From Effrenium voratum (taxonomy: Eukaryota; Sar; Dinophyceae; Suessiales; Symbiodiniaceae): DNA of 64,000 bases. The notes beneath the pieces were generated by a model. It saw only the letters and a list, made by a program, of their open reading frames with translations. It did not search any database and had not been told where the DNA came from. Made by a program: the position numbers and the translations under genes. The stretch is from contig CAUJNA010000446.1 of assembly GCA_963377175.1 (NCBI GenBank), positions 491,435 through 555,434 on the forward strand, in the 5' to 3' direction. Below, piece after piece: positions 1 to 9,585 of the stretch (its first letter is position 1; each line of letters begins with the position of its first letter).

Positions 1-3
1 ACC

Positions 4-3000
4 ATGCTGTCAGATCACTTGCTTCGTATGTATGACAACCCCTCCTTTTTTCCGGGCAAAAATGGCATGTGCAATCCTTTGCAAGGACGCAACGTTGGGC
101 AGGATGATGTTCTGCCGAGTACGGTGGCGATGGCATCATATTCACGTCAGCACCTCAAGTCGGTTGCGCAGTTGTCGTCGAAAGGGCTTTTGGGGTCTTT
201 GCGCCTGCGTAACAACAAATGGGCGTTTTTCACCGGCCTTGAGTTGCTCATCAGCATGGGTTGGAGTGGATGCATTTCCTTACCCCGGAGCAATGAGCTG
301 TCGTGCCATGTGGTTGGCAACTGCATTGCAGAGGGCCACGCCCTTCAACCGTTGTTTGTCGCTGTTGTTCTTTGCCTTGGCACATGTGGCCTACATGTCA
401 GGTTCCCGTTCCACCAGGTCATCAAATTCTGGGAGTCTCAGAGAGCGCGGGCCACCGACTGCAGCATCACATTCAGTGAGGACAGGATTGTTGTTCACCG
501 GCCCCAGGCTGTGACACGACCCATTTTCAACGGATTGCACTCTGTTTGGGTTTTTGTGCTTATTGCAGCTGACTGCATCAGAGTTGCATGCCCGGTGTCG
601 ACCAAGCTTGGTGACCTGAAGGCCCTTGTTTCGCAGGTTTCGCCGGTACATATTTGCGGCTTCGAGGATGAGCGTGGGGCCCTTCCTGAGGTTTGGATTG
701 CTGCCCGTACTTGCACAATCAAAGCAATTTTGCAGTGTGTGGATGAGCCTTGCATTTGCGACTACAAGTATGCGCTTGAGGCATGTGACCGATCTGCCAC
801 GCATGATGTCCACAGCATTCCAGCTGAAGTGAGCCACCGTGCAGGTGGAGATCATGATCCCCAGGATGGGGTATTCTGGTTCTCTGTCTTCGTCCGTACC
901 CCAGATGATGCCAGACATTGTGTTCAGATTCATGGTGGGATGAAGATCGACACATTGCTGCAGATTGTTCCATTTGATCTGATGCCGGGAGATGAGCCAG
1001 GGTTTTTTCATGGTTGCAGAGCGATTTGTGGCGACCACACCTTCGGGGAGTCTAGGGTTGCTCCCCATGATTTGCTCCAGATTCGCCTCAAACGTGCTGC
1101 TCAAGGAGTGAAAGATGATCCGATCGAGCCCATGCCCTCCATCTCGCCTACCATCGCTTGGGAGGTATCTGACCGGGATGGTGCACTGGTCCCCCTGCCC
1201 AAAGCAAGCTGTGCCTTTACCAAGGTCTGGCTGTGGTCAGATGGCCTCTGCGTGTGTGAGGATCAGGTTGATGGTGATGCGACAGCACCCCAAATTGCCT
1301 TGAGTATGCATCAGCGCACCCGGCTTCACTGTGATATTTTCTTTGAAGGTGCTGAAATTCCAAATGTACCCATCAGACAGCTTCAGAATGATTTTGGCGT
1401 GGTGCACTTTGACGCTGTGGTCAAACATGCAGATGGGAGACTTGCAGCGGATTTGATGCAACCTGCAAGATGGCAGCTCTGGGTCAAATTGCCGGCCGGG
1501 CGTACCTTTGTTATGCAGGCAAAACCATCCTCGCCAGGTTGGATCATCATGCAGCATTGCCGGATGCAAGGGCTTGAGGTTACAGATGATGTTTACCTTG
1601 CTTTTGGGCCCCGTGGGATCAACATGAACGCTCCGTTGGAGGCGCAAGGACTGCATCATGAGTCTTGCATTTCTGTGTATTTCAGGACGAAGGGTGGAAC
1701 CGGCGGCGGTTTCAAGCCGGACACAATCCTGCGCGCCAAAGGTCGGGCTATGGGCTTACTCATTGGCAGAGGTGCGGAGCCGAAGGCTTCATCCGACCTC
1801 ATTGACCGGCTTTTTGAGGCAGCCAAGCATGAGGTTGTGGTACACGCCGTGATGCAGTCAAACGATCGCGCTGCATGTGATGACCTCTGCACAGTTGGGT
1901 CCAAGCATGACTGCGACATTGCCGGTTTGTTGCCACGTTTGAGGCCGCCCGTCTCAGGTGCTGCCAAACGTGACGTCAAAGGTCAGCCTGATCCCAAGGC
2001 CAAGTTTCGCTCTGCCCGAATTGATTTGAAACGTGCCGCTTTCCCTGATGGTTTGTTTTTGCACGATGATGGCAGCCATGCCGCGGTTCATACAAGCTGG
2101 TCTATCGTCAAGCGAGGTGTGATGCTAGATATGCCTCACAATTTCGGTGAGCTTGCTATCGCAGGGAATGCGCTATCCATTTCGGAACATACCTTTTTGT
2201 CTACAGTGCAGGTTGAGACGGCATTGCCTTGGTCCTCCGAGCAGGTTGTGATTCCCATCTCTGATGGTGTTCGTCCGTGTTTGATGCGGCTTTTCCTGAT
2301 CCATGCTAGCCAGACTAAGATTCGGGTTGCACGGCCCACGAATACTGATGTGACTGTCCCGGAGACCGCTGTTCTTTTATTTGAGGCCTTTCAACGAGAT
2401 TGGTCACCGGGTGCGTGGAGCAGATTACTTGAGTCCCCCGTCAAGACCATCTTGAAGGAAGCAGAAGTTGATACGGTTCAGCAGGTGTGGGGGCGGTCCT
2501 GGACTCAGGGCGCAAAATCGTGTGTGCCAAAGCATGCTACTACGTTCAGTGTCTTTGTTCGGCTGCCCATTGATGCTGCTAGTGCTACCCTTCGGTTGTC
2601 TGGGCTGGGTTCGGAGCCGGTATACATGTCGCCTAAGGGTGAGCAGAAGGGTGAGGCGCCGCCTGCGAAGTTGAGTGGTTTGAGAGTGATCTGGCATGGT
2701 AAGGATCGGGACGGGGCGATCACTACGGCTGTTTCTCTGCCTACACACCTTGGTTTGGTTCACAATCGAGGCACTTTCGGTGTTCGGGTGCGCGAGTCTC
2801 ATTTTCCGGAGGCATGGGCTAAGGTTAAGCCGGGTACCGATGCCCCGAAGTTTTTCGACATCACTGAGAGATGGCTTTTGCAAGGGGGCCCACCTGCGAT
2901 TGGTCCCAGTGAGATCACGCCATGGATTGAGGCGATCAAGTGGAATGCCAAGGTCTTGCGGAGGGTCCGGAAGGGATGGCTTGTCGGCTCTGCTCAGCCG

Positions 3001-3540
3001 CCGCCGGGCGGAATGCTATCCATCAACGGCGTACCCGTCCTCTTGTCCAAGCTTGATGAGACGCCCAAAAGCTCAAATTGTGTGGTTGCTGGATCATGGA
3101 AACCGGTTGAAGACCTCTCTGGAAATCAGCCTGGAATTGATCCTCTACAGGTTGCGGATCCATGGGCAAGGAGCTTGGCCACTAAGAGTTCTGGTGCGGC
3201 GCCAGCAGCCTCATCTTGTGCTGAGAGGCCGGTCGCTAAGACATTGCGTTTGCATGAGGACAAGTTTGCCGAGATGCAGAAGCAGATCTCTGGTTTGAGT
3301 GAAAGGATTGATCAATCTGGGGTTGCAGTAGCAGAGGAATTCGGCAAGCTTCGTGGCGAGGTGCGGGTCGGTCTCTGCGAGATGAAAGCCCATATCGAAA
3401 CCAATTTCACGACGTCGCTCACGCAGGCACTGGATTCTCAGAACCGTATCTTGATGCAATCCATGCAGGAGCTGCTTATTCAGCAACAGGATCCTGAAGC
3501 CGAAGTGAAGAGATCCCGCAAAGAGTCCGCATCGAAGTGA
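4..3540 (+). CDS. LINE ORF1 protein (function not recognised)
   Basis: An open frame of 1178 codons starts at the first ATG of the window and may begin further upstream. It has no domain I can name. A glycine-rich basic patch lies near residues 570-600. The last 90 or so residues are charged and heptad-like (from LHEDKFAEMQKQ onward), consistent with a coiled coil, and the end is basic (KRSRKESASK). ORF1 proteins of LINEs usually bind RNA and multimerise through coiled coils; that role is inferred from position only. The stop overlaps the start region of ORF2 (GTGA at 3537-3540, first ATG at 3543), so ORF2 could be made by termination-reinitiation. Confidence 0.75.
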   Translation: MLSDHLLRMYDNPSFFPGKNGMCNPLQGRNVGQDDVLPSTVAMASYSRQHLKSVAQLSSKGLLGSLRLRNNKWAFFTGLELLISMGWSGCISLPRSNELSCHVVGNCIAEGHALQPLFVAVVLCLGTCGLHVRFPFHQVIKFWESQRARATDCSITFSEDRIVVHRPQAVTRPIFNGLHSVWVFVLIAADCIRVACPVSTKLGDLKALVSQVSPVHICGFEDERGALPEVWIAARTCTIKAILQCVDEPCICDYKYALEACDRSATHDVHSIPAEVSHRAGGDHDPQDGVFWFSVFVRTPDDARHCVQIHGGMKIDTLLQIVPFDLMPGDEPGFFHGCRAICGDHTFGESRVAPHDLLQIRLKRAAQGVKDDPIEPMPSISPTIAWEVSDRDGALVPLPKASCAFTKVWLWSDGLCVCEDQVDGDATAPQIALSMHQRTRLHCDIFFEGAEIPNVPIRQLQNDFGVVHFDAVVKHADGRLAADLMQPARWQLWVKLPAGRTFVMQAKPSSPGWIIMQHCRMQGLEVTDDVYLAFGPRGINMNAPLEAQGLHHESCISVYFRTKGGTGGGFKPDTILRAKGRAMGLLIGRGAEPKASSDLIDRLFEAAKHEVVVHAVMQSNDRAACDDLCTVGSKHDCDIAGLLPRLRPPVSGAAKRDVKGQPDPKAKFRSARIDLKRAAFPDGLFLHDDGSHAAVHTSWSIVKRGVMLDMPHNFGELAIAGNALSISEHTFLSTVQVETALPWSSEQVVIPISDGVRPCLMRLFLIHASQTKIRVARPTNTDVTVPETAVLLFEAFQRDWSPGAWSRLLESPVKTILKEAEVDTVQQVWGRSWTQGAKSCVPKHATTFSVFVRLPIDAASATLRLSGLGSEPVYMSPKGEQKGEAPPAKLSGLRVIWHGKDRDGAITTAVSLPTHLGLVHNRGTFGVRVRESHFPEAWAKVKPGTDAPKFFDITERWLLQGGPPAIGPSEITPWIEAIKWNAKVLRRVRKGWLVGSAQPPPGGMLSINGVPVLLSKLDETPKSSNCVVAGSWKPVEDLSGNQPGIDPLQVADPWARSLATKSSGAAPAASSCAERPVAKTLRLHEDKFAEMQKQISGLSERIDQSGVAVAEEFGKLRGEVRVGLCEMKAHIETNFTTSLTQALDSQNRILMQSMQELLIQQQDPEAEVKRSRKESASK

Positions 3541-3542
3541 AT

Positions 3543-6500
3543 ATGGGTCGTTTTTGCTTGACCAATTGCATTATTCGTGCGGCTAGGTTCCACGCTGGCG
3601 TTCTGGTGCACCTTGTCTGGTCCTGTTTTGCGTTTTGGGTTTGCAATGCAGGTCTGGATTGGAGAGCGGGTTCGTTTTTGCATGGTACCTCTGCACGATG
3701 TTTCCGTGATGATCTGGATGATTTCAGTTTCCATTTGGGCAGTCGATTCTTGACCTGTGGGGTTCATGCTCGGCATGTGGGTTACAGATTTGAGATTGTA
3801 TTGCCTTTGGTGGATTACGTTGTTCATCTTTCGAAGTATATACCCAGCACACCCTTTGCATGTGCTTGGTGCGACGCTGTTGCACCTGGTCATTGTGAAG
3901 ACTGTGATGAGCACCCGGCAGATGGCCTTCCAGGTTTGCATTCCTTCTGGATGTCGTTATCACCAGATTATGGTTGGAGTGTGAACGGTGCGCCTCTTGC
4001 TGGCTCGTCATCGGTGCATGTGCCTGATGGCATGTCCCAACAAATGGCTCTTTTTGAGCCTCTCGTGGATGTCGGCTTTTGCCCCGTGTTACCAAGCACG
4101 TCACTGGTGGCTTTGCACAGCTTCGTTCCCCGAATTGTTGCGCGTGGTCATTGTGGGGAATATGATGAGCGGCCGGCAGGCAGCTTTCTCGGTTCGTATT
4201 CTCCCTGGATGTCATCGTCAGATTGGCGTTGGAGTGTGAATGGAGCCCTTTTTGCCAGCTCGCCACGTCTTCAAGTGAAGCGTGTTGGTACAACTCAGGA
4301 AATGGGTCATGTTGAGCCTTTCGTGGATGTCGACCTTTACTCAGTGTTGCGATGCATCCATGCCCTTCCCACCCGGGATGCCTGGGGTGCCTTTCGTGTA
4401 CCCCCGGAGGACGAAGGGTTTGTCATCCAGATTTCGGTCGACTCCCTTTGCTTAATGCACCACTTGTGGGGCCTTCAGGCGCCCTTGCTTGGTTGTGCGG
4501 TGCGATGGGGTGAGGCCGGAAACCCTGGACCAGGTTCGTCACCGGCGGCTTCACAAAGCTCCATTCTTCGAATCGGCACGGCAAATGTGACTCGCCTAAA
4601 GGGCCGTGAGGACGAAATTAAATCATTAGGCCCTGGGGTATGGGCTCTCACTGAAACCTCATCTCGTGCAAATGAAATTGCAGCGCATAGAGCCTTCTTC
4701 AGAAAGCACAAGTTGTGGTATCACCCGAGTGCACCGTGTCAGCCCCGCACCAAACGTGAGATTGCATGTGGCTCAGTCACGTATGGCGGCGTGGCGGTGG
4801 TCAGCTCGCACCCTACGCGGGTGTCGCGTGAGCCTTTGTCGAAATCGCTGGCTGCAACAACTCGTTTGCTGGTTTCCTTCATCCACGCTGGGCAGTGCGA
4901 AATCATGTTGATTACGGTTTATCTTCCACCCTCGTCGGTGTCGCAGGATAAACGCCAACAGCGTTTGCTGCTTTGTGATGCACTCATGGACCAAGCGGTC
5001 AGTGCAGCCTTTGAGTGGGGAGGTTTGGCCGTCATAGCTGGTGATTTTAATCATGAGCTTCATGAGCTTAGCGCCTGGCCTTTCCTTGCTTCGAAGGGAT
5101 GGAAAACGTGTTATCAGCTTGCAAGTGACAAACTGGATGTCACCCTGGGCTCCACTTACAAAGAAGATGTCAGACATGAGGGGTTGCTTGTCTCGCCTGG
5201 TCTGCATCCTGCCTGTGATGGGGCTGCCACTCTTCGCGATGGCCGCTTCCCCCAGCACCACCCGATTTTTCTTGATTTCCGTATTGAAGGTGCGCTTTGG
5301 AAAACTCAGGATTGGAAATTGCCGCGTCGCCTTAGTCGTGAGCAGCTCCTTGCCTTGAATGCTGAGGACCTTTCCGATACATTTCTTTGTGCCTACAGGG
5401 ACGACTCCCGGTCGGCCGGCTGCGGCGATGGTTTCCATAAATGGGCCAAAGCAGTGGAGACGTGTTGGACTAAGGCCTTGGCGGCGAGTGATCCACATGT
5501 GCGAATGAAAGCCAGTCAGAGAGGCCGTTGTGGACCGGTGACATTGAAATCCAAGCCTGTGCCAAAGGGAGTTAAACCGGGCAAGGTTGGGGATTTTGAA
5601 CCGTGCGGGGAGCCCTTTTCCGTGCATGTGAAACAGGTGACTAGGCAAGCCCGACGCTTGCAGGAATTGCATCGGATCTTGACGCGCTCCGGCTTTGTGT
5701 GGGATGAGTGCTCATCGGTTCCTCTCTTGAAAGCCATTTGCGATGCCAGGGGTTTTGGTTGCTCCTTTCAATCCTGGCTATCATCAGTTGGTGGCCCTGT
5801 TTTGATTCAGGACGAGCTTTCCGCCGAAAATTTGCAGGTTACTCTGCAGCTCACGTGTGACTTTGCTGCCACCTCGGCGAAAAGGGAAACTTCACTCAGA
5901 CAGGAGCGTTTTGCAGAGGCCCTGAAGCACTCTATTCGAGCACAGGGCGGCAAACATGTCCATCAAGTGATGCGCCGTCAGGACCAGCCTGAGGTTACCT
6001 CAGTTTGTGTGCATACACCCCTGCGGTGGCGACACTTGCGCAGACGTGTGAAAGGTTCTGCTCTCATCCGGGTTCAGGTTCTGCAGAGCATTCAACCCCC
6101 CGTGAAAATTTGTGCCAATGGATTGCCGATCCAGCCACAATCGCCCTTGACGCCAGACGTTTTTGCCCTTCCGCCGCAACTTTTGCCTGGTGAAGGTTTG
6201 CAAGTATCCCAATCGCACTGGGCCTATGACCCAAACAGCATCCATGACGCCTTTTTTCAACACTGGAGTACCTACTGGGAGCGTGATGACTCTGATCTTG
6301 GCATTCCCAGTGGGCTCCATTTGCTTGACGGTGTCACTCTGCGTGGATGTGACTTCTCCATCACTGCCCAGGAGTTGCGTGATTCCATTTCAAGTACCAA
6401 AACTTCCACGTGTGTGGTTGCAGACGGCTGGGCCCAGCCTGAGATGGCTGCGCTGTGTGCACCCATGTTGGATGAGCTTACTGCCCTTTGGAATGACATT

Positions 6501-8258
6501 TTCCTCCGTGGTCAGCAGGTGCCCGACTGCTTTGGGAGGGCTAAAGTGTACCTTTTGGGTAAGACGGCGCTGCCTTCTACCATTAATGATTGCAGGCCTA
6601 TCACTGTGCTTAGCCTGATTTATCGAACGTGCATGAAAGCATTGGTCAGGAAACTGATCGCATTCATCTCTAGCTCTGTCCCACACACTGTGGTGGGAGG
6701 TTTGCCGGGCCGATCGTGTGCTGACATCTTTTACTCTTTGCAGATGGTAATTGAAATGGCGGCCCAACGCGGCGTCCGTCTAGGAGGAGCGGTGACAGAT
6801 GTGGTAAAGATGTTCAATGCACTCCCTAGACCTTTTGTGCGGGCTGTGTTGGTGCACGTGGGCGTCCCAGCCACCGTTGCAGATGCTTGGTTTCAGATAC
6901 TTGGCACCTACCGTCGACACCTTTTGCTCTCTGGTTGTATCTCGACAGGACATCGCTCTAGTGCCGGCTTGCCGGAGGGCTGCCCAATGAGCGTTCTTTC
7001 GGCTATCTTGGTAGGAGCTTTGTGGTGCGGCAAAGTCAAGGAGACACCCGGTGTCGTCCCTCAGGCCTTCATTGACAATTGGGAGATTGTCTCTAACACT
7101 GCTGGAGCTATTGAGACGGCTTTCCTTGCCACCTCCGCTTTTGCGCAAGAGTGGCGTATCGCACTTGACGTTGAAAAAAGCTGGTGCTGGACCCTCAATT
7201 TCTCCAAAAATGATGAAACCCGGCTTTGCGATTTGGGTCTCACCCGTAGGAGTGCAGCAAAGGACCTGGGTGCAGTAATCAAGTATGGGAAGAATATGAG
7301 TAACCGCCCGCTTCAAAATAGAGTTACAGAGGGCATTGCCAGGCTCCTACGACTGGCCCCCTTGCCTCTGTCCAAAACTGATAAAGCCAATATCATTCTT
7401 GCTAATGCCTTTCCAACTGCCTTTTTCGGATGTGAGATCACCCTCCTTGGGCAAAACCATTTCAAAGCCGTCCGGTCGGCGGTGGTGAATGTGATGCTTC
7501 GTCGGCATCGACGGGCTAGCCCGGAAGGGGCGTGCCTTGCCTTTGGGAAGGGAGACTTGGATCCTTTTGTTTGGACAGTGCTCAGGGTTTTGCGGCAGTG
7601 TAGATCTTTCTTTGCCACACGAGACCCTGAGTGGCAGGCTTTTGTTGAGATGACTCAAGTGCCCTTTACTGCTAAGACCAAGGTGTATGGACCCGCCGGA
7701 GTTCTCAAGCGCTATCTCCAGGTCATGTCGCTGTCTGTCGAAGTTGATGGGACGATTGTTTTCCGAAATCAGGCACGCTTACATCTCCTTCGGTGTTGCT
7801 ATGCCGAACTTCGTAATGCTGTCTGTGAGGCATGGGACGATACGGTATTGGCACGTCTGAGACAAAGATCCGGCGCCGAAGATCTTGAATCCTTAGACTC
7901 TTCAGCTACCAGGTATGTGCTCGACCAAATGCCAGACCCGTCGTATAGACAGGCGGCCGTGATGCACTTGGCTGGCGGTTTTCCCACCAGGATTCACTTG
8001 ACGCATTCAGACGGTGGCAATGACAAATGTACCACCTGTGGGGAGCGTGACACCATGGCACATCGGGTAAAGGTGTGCTCCAAATACTCCCATGTTCGGG
8101 GCCAGTTCCCGGCACTTGTGACTTTGTCTGATGCACAGGCCACCTTACCTTGGTTGCCTCGGATTGCTGAAGCATGCGCATTCCGGGCTGCTTGCCGTGC
8201 CAGGCCACCTCTTCATTTGTGCGCTCGACGAAACCGATTTGGTGTGTGTGTATACTGA
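3543..8258 (+). CDS. LINE ORF2: EEP endonuclease and reverse transcriptase
   Basis: The frame opens at a GTG at 3537, but the first ATG at 3543 is the likelier start. Residues 1-330 or so are Cys/Trp-rich with no known domain and hold an internal duplication. An apurinic-type endonuclease follows, with TANV (about 345), LTETS (about 369), GDFNHE (about 499) and a final QHHP where the family usually has SDH-P. The reverse transcriptase has NDCRPIT, then motif A as VTDVVKMFN (about 1085), LPEGCPMS, and motif C as FIDN (about 1176) instead of the usual YADD. A CCHC-type zinc knuckle (C-x2-C-x7-H-x4-C) lies near 1495. The frame stops at 8258, inside the start of the RNase H coding sequence, which continues in the +1 frame. 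Expected roles are target-primed nicking and cDNA synthesis. Confidence 0.85.
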   Translation: MGRFCLTNCIIRAARFHAGVLVHLVWSCFAFWVCNAGLDWRAGSFLHGTSARCFRDDLDDFSFHLGSRFLTCGVHARHVGYRFEIVLPLVDYVVHLSKYIPSTPFACAWCDAVAPGHCEDCDEHPADGLPGLHSFWMSLSPDYGWSVNGAPLAGSSSVHVPDGMSQQMALFEPLVDVGFCPVLPSTSLVALHSFVPRIVARGHCGEYDERPAGSFLGSYSPWMSSSDWRWSVNGALFASSPRLQVKRVGTTQEMGHVEPFVDVDLYSVLRCIHALPTRDAWGAFRVPPEDEGFVIQISVDSLCLMHHLWGLQAPLLGCAVRWGEAGNPGPGSSPAASQSSILRIGTANVTRLKGREDEIKSLGPGVWALTETSSRANEIAAHRAFFRKHKLWYHPSAPCQPRTKREIACGSVTYGGVAVVSSHPTRVSREPLSKSLAATTRLLVSFIHAGQCEIMLITVYLPPSSVSQDKRQQRLLLCDALMDQAVSAAFEWGGLAVIAGDFNHELHELSAWPFLASKGWKTCYQLASDKLDVTLGSTYKEDVRHEGLLVSPGLHPACDGAATLRDGRFPQHHPIFLDFRIEGALWKTQDWKLPRRLSREQLLALNAEDLSDTFLCAYRDDSRSAGCGDGFHKWAKAVETCWTKALAASDPHVRMKASQRGRCGPVTLKSKPVPKGVKPGKVGDFEPCGEPFSVHVKQVTRQARRLQELHRILTRSGFVWDECSSVPLLKAICDARGFGCSFQSWLSSVGGPVLIQDELSAENLQVTLQLTCDFAATSAKRETSLRQERFAEALKHSIRAQGGKHVHQVMRRQDQPEVTSVCVHTPLRWRHLRRRVKGSALIRVQVLQSIQPPVKICANGLPIQPQSPLTPDVFALPPQLLPGEGLQVSQSHWAYDPNSIHDAFFQHWSTYWERDDSDLGIPSGLHLLDGVTLRGCDFSITAQELRDSISSTKTSTCVVADGWAQPEMAALCAPMLDELTALWNDIFLRGQQVPDCFGRAKVYLLGKTALPSTINDCRPITVLSLIYRTCMKALVRKLIAFISSSVPHTVVGGLPGRSCADIFYSLQMVIEMAAQRGVRLGGAVTDVVKMFNALPRPFVRAVLVHVGVPATVADAWFQILGTYRRHLLLSGCISTGHRSSAGLPEGCPMSVLSAILVGALWCGKVKETPGVVPQAFIDNWEIVSNTAGAIETAFLATSAFAQEWRIALDVEKSWCWTLNFSKNDETRLCDLGLTRRSAAKDLGAVIKYGKNMSNRPLQNRVTEGIARLLRLAPLPLSKTDKANIILANAFPTAFFGCEITLLGQNHFKAVRSAVVNVMLRRHRRASPEGACLAFGKGDLDPFVWTVLRVLRQCRSFFATRDPEWQAFVEMTQVPFTAKTKVYGPAGVLKRYLQVMSLSVEVDGTIVFRNQARLHLLRCCYAELRNAVCEAWDDTVLARLRQRSGAEDLESLDSSATRYVLDQMPDPSYRQAAVMHLAGGFPTRIHLTHSDGGNDKCTTCGERDTMAHRVKVCSKYSHVRGQFPALVTLSDAQATLPWLPRIAEACAFRAACRARPPLHLCARRNRFGVCVY
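3888..4360 (+). repeat. In-frame tandem duplication inside LINE ORF2
   Basis: The segment from 3888 is repeated at 4146, an offset of 258 bp or exactly 86 codons. Shared protein landmarks are GHC-x5-P-A-x3-L-G (start), WSVNGA-L (middle) and EP-V-DV (end). The copies have diverged but stay in frame, so the duplication is old and tolerated. Confidence 0.75.
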
Positions 8259-9585
8259 TGGCAGTGCCATCTATCCCAAGGTGCCTCAGGTGACTGACTG
8301 TGCCTTTGCGGTCGTCCGACGCTCTATGCTTGCCCCGGATGTACTTCGGCGGGAGGTGCATACAGCCCGCCTGAGTGGAAATGCACCAAATGCCTTTGAA
8401 TTGGTGGGCACCGGCAAATTGCAGGGCCGGCAGTCGATAAATCGTGCTGAGCTTGCTGCATGTGTCATCGCCATCGGCACCTTCCAGAACATCTCATTGG
8501 TTTGTGATTCTGCCTTTGCACTAGGGGTGTTAAATAAGCTGCTCGACGGCGTGCCTGCCCATAAATGGGTAAATCTGCCTAATTATGATCTGGTGCTGTT
8601 GCTTGCTGAGGCCATTCGGCATGGCCCCCAGCCTCGGACCATCATCACCAAGAAAATCAAAAGCCATTGTGCCTTTGACCCTCTTCTCTCGGATGATGAG
8701 CTCCTTGACTTTTTTGGTAATCAACAGGCAGATGTAGCCGCGGGTGCGGCTCTCGGTAGGGATGTTGATTGGGTGCGAAGGCAGCGTGATGTCGCGCACG
8801 CTAGGATCCAAGCTGTTCGGGATCGCTTCTTGAGTATTTTTTCCGGCATTGGTGCCCTTCACGCGACAAAGGAGGATGATCCACCATCTCAGCCTCAGGA
8901 AGAGCTTGCCGTTTCTGTGTGCTTCAGTGCGCCTGTTGATTACCTCTCGCTTGACATCCCTGAGGTGCAGGGTTGGCAATTTGCTTGTGTCTGGGGGGTT
9001 ACCTATTGCCAGGCGATATTGGACTGGCTCCGAACGCTTCGATGGCCGCCTGCGCCGCAGCATGACCGATCTATCTTGTGGATTGAATTGCTCACGTCAT
9101 TCCGCCTTGCTAGCGGCTTACGCGTGCCAGTTGCCAATGTTGAGTGCCCCGGCACGTTCCTGCTCCCGGAAATCAACCCATTGCTCGGGGGCAACCTGCC
9201 CAGCCTAGGTGAGGAAACTAGGATGTTTCAGCATTCCATCCGATCCCTTGAAACTTTGTTGCAGATTCCATTGATGCCATGGGATGCTTGGGTGAGGCAG
9301 GACGCCTATCGGGTCCTTGGTGTGTCAGGGATTGGGGCACAAGGCTTCCGAGTCCGGCCCTTCCTGCCTAACCAGCAGGAGGTAACGGTTGCTCTTGCGG
9401 ACTATGGACGGGAAGCTTGCAGAAACATGCACAATTCTATTGATTTGCCGGTCCGGTGTACCTTCATTTCGCCTTTTGATGCATTGGTTCCTCCAGCCTC
9501 TCGGCTTAAATCTTTTAGAAAGGTTAAAGCTTCCAAGGCTAAAGGTCCCAGAGACACTTGCCTTCCGTATGCGGTACCCAAATGA
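8131..9585 (+). CDS. LINE RNase H domain and C-terminal tail, +1 frame to ORF2
   Basis: This frame overlaps the end of ORF2 by 128 nt and is shifted +1 to it. It carries a complete RNase H1-type active site: TDGS (about residue 41), the glutamate in RAELAA (about 107), CDSAF (about 125) and NQQAD (about 200). This domain would remove the RNA strand of the RNA/cDNA hybrid. About 280 further residues have no recognised domain. Because the natural domain reads in from upstream, the first ATG at 8131 is probably not a real start. The protein is either joined to ORF2 by frameshifting, or the copy carries a one-base indel near 8200. Confidence 0.8.
   Translation: MHRPPYLGCLGLLKHAHSGLLAVPGHLFICALDETDLVCVYTDGSAIYPKVPQVTDCAFAVVRRSMLAPDVLRREVHTARLSGNAPNAFELVGTGKLQGRQSINRAELAACVIAIGTFQNISLVCDSAFALGVLNKLLDGVPAHKWVNLPNYDLVLLLAEAIRHGPQPRTIITKKIKSHCAFDPLLSDDELLDFFGNQQADVAAGAALGRDVDWVRRQRDVAHARIQAVRDRFLSIFSGIGALHATKEDDPPSQPQEELAVSVCFSAPVDYLSLDIPEVQGWQFACVWGVTYCQAILDWLRTLRWPPAPQHDRSILWIELLTSFRLASGLRVPVANVECPGTFLLPEINPLLGGNLPSLGEETRMFQHSIRSLETLLQIPLMPWDAWVRQDAYRVLGVSGIGAQGFRVRPFLPNQQEVTVALADYGREACRNMHNSIDLPVRCTFISPFDALVPPASRLKSFRKVKASKAKGPRDTCLPYAVPK

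Noticed and set aside
391..1104. Reverse-strand frame of 237 codons inside LINE ORF1
   Set aside because: It lies wholly opposite a much longer open frame and has no motif; likewise the reverse frames at 3724-4293 and 4773-5672.
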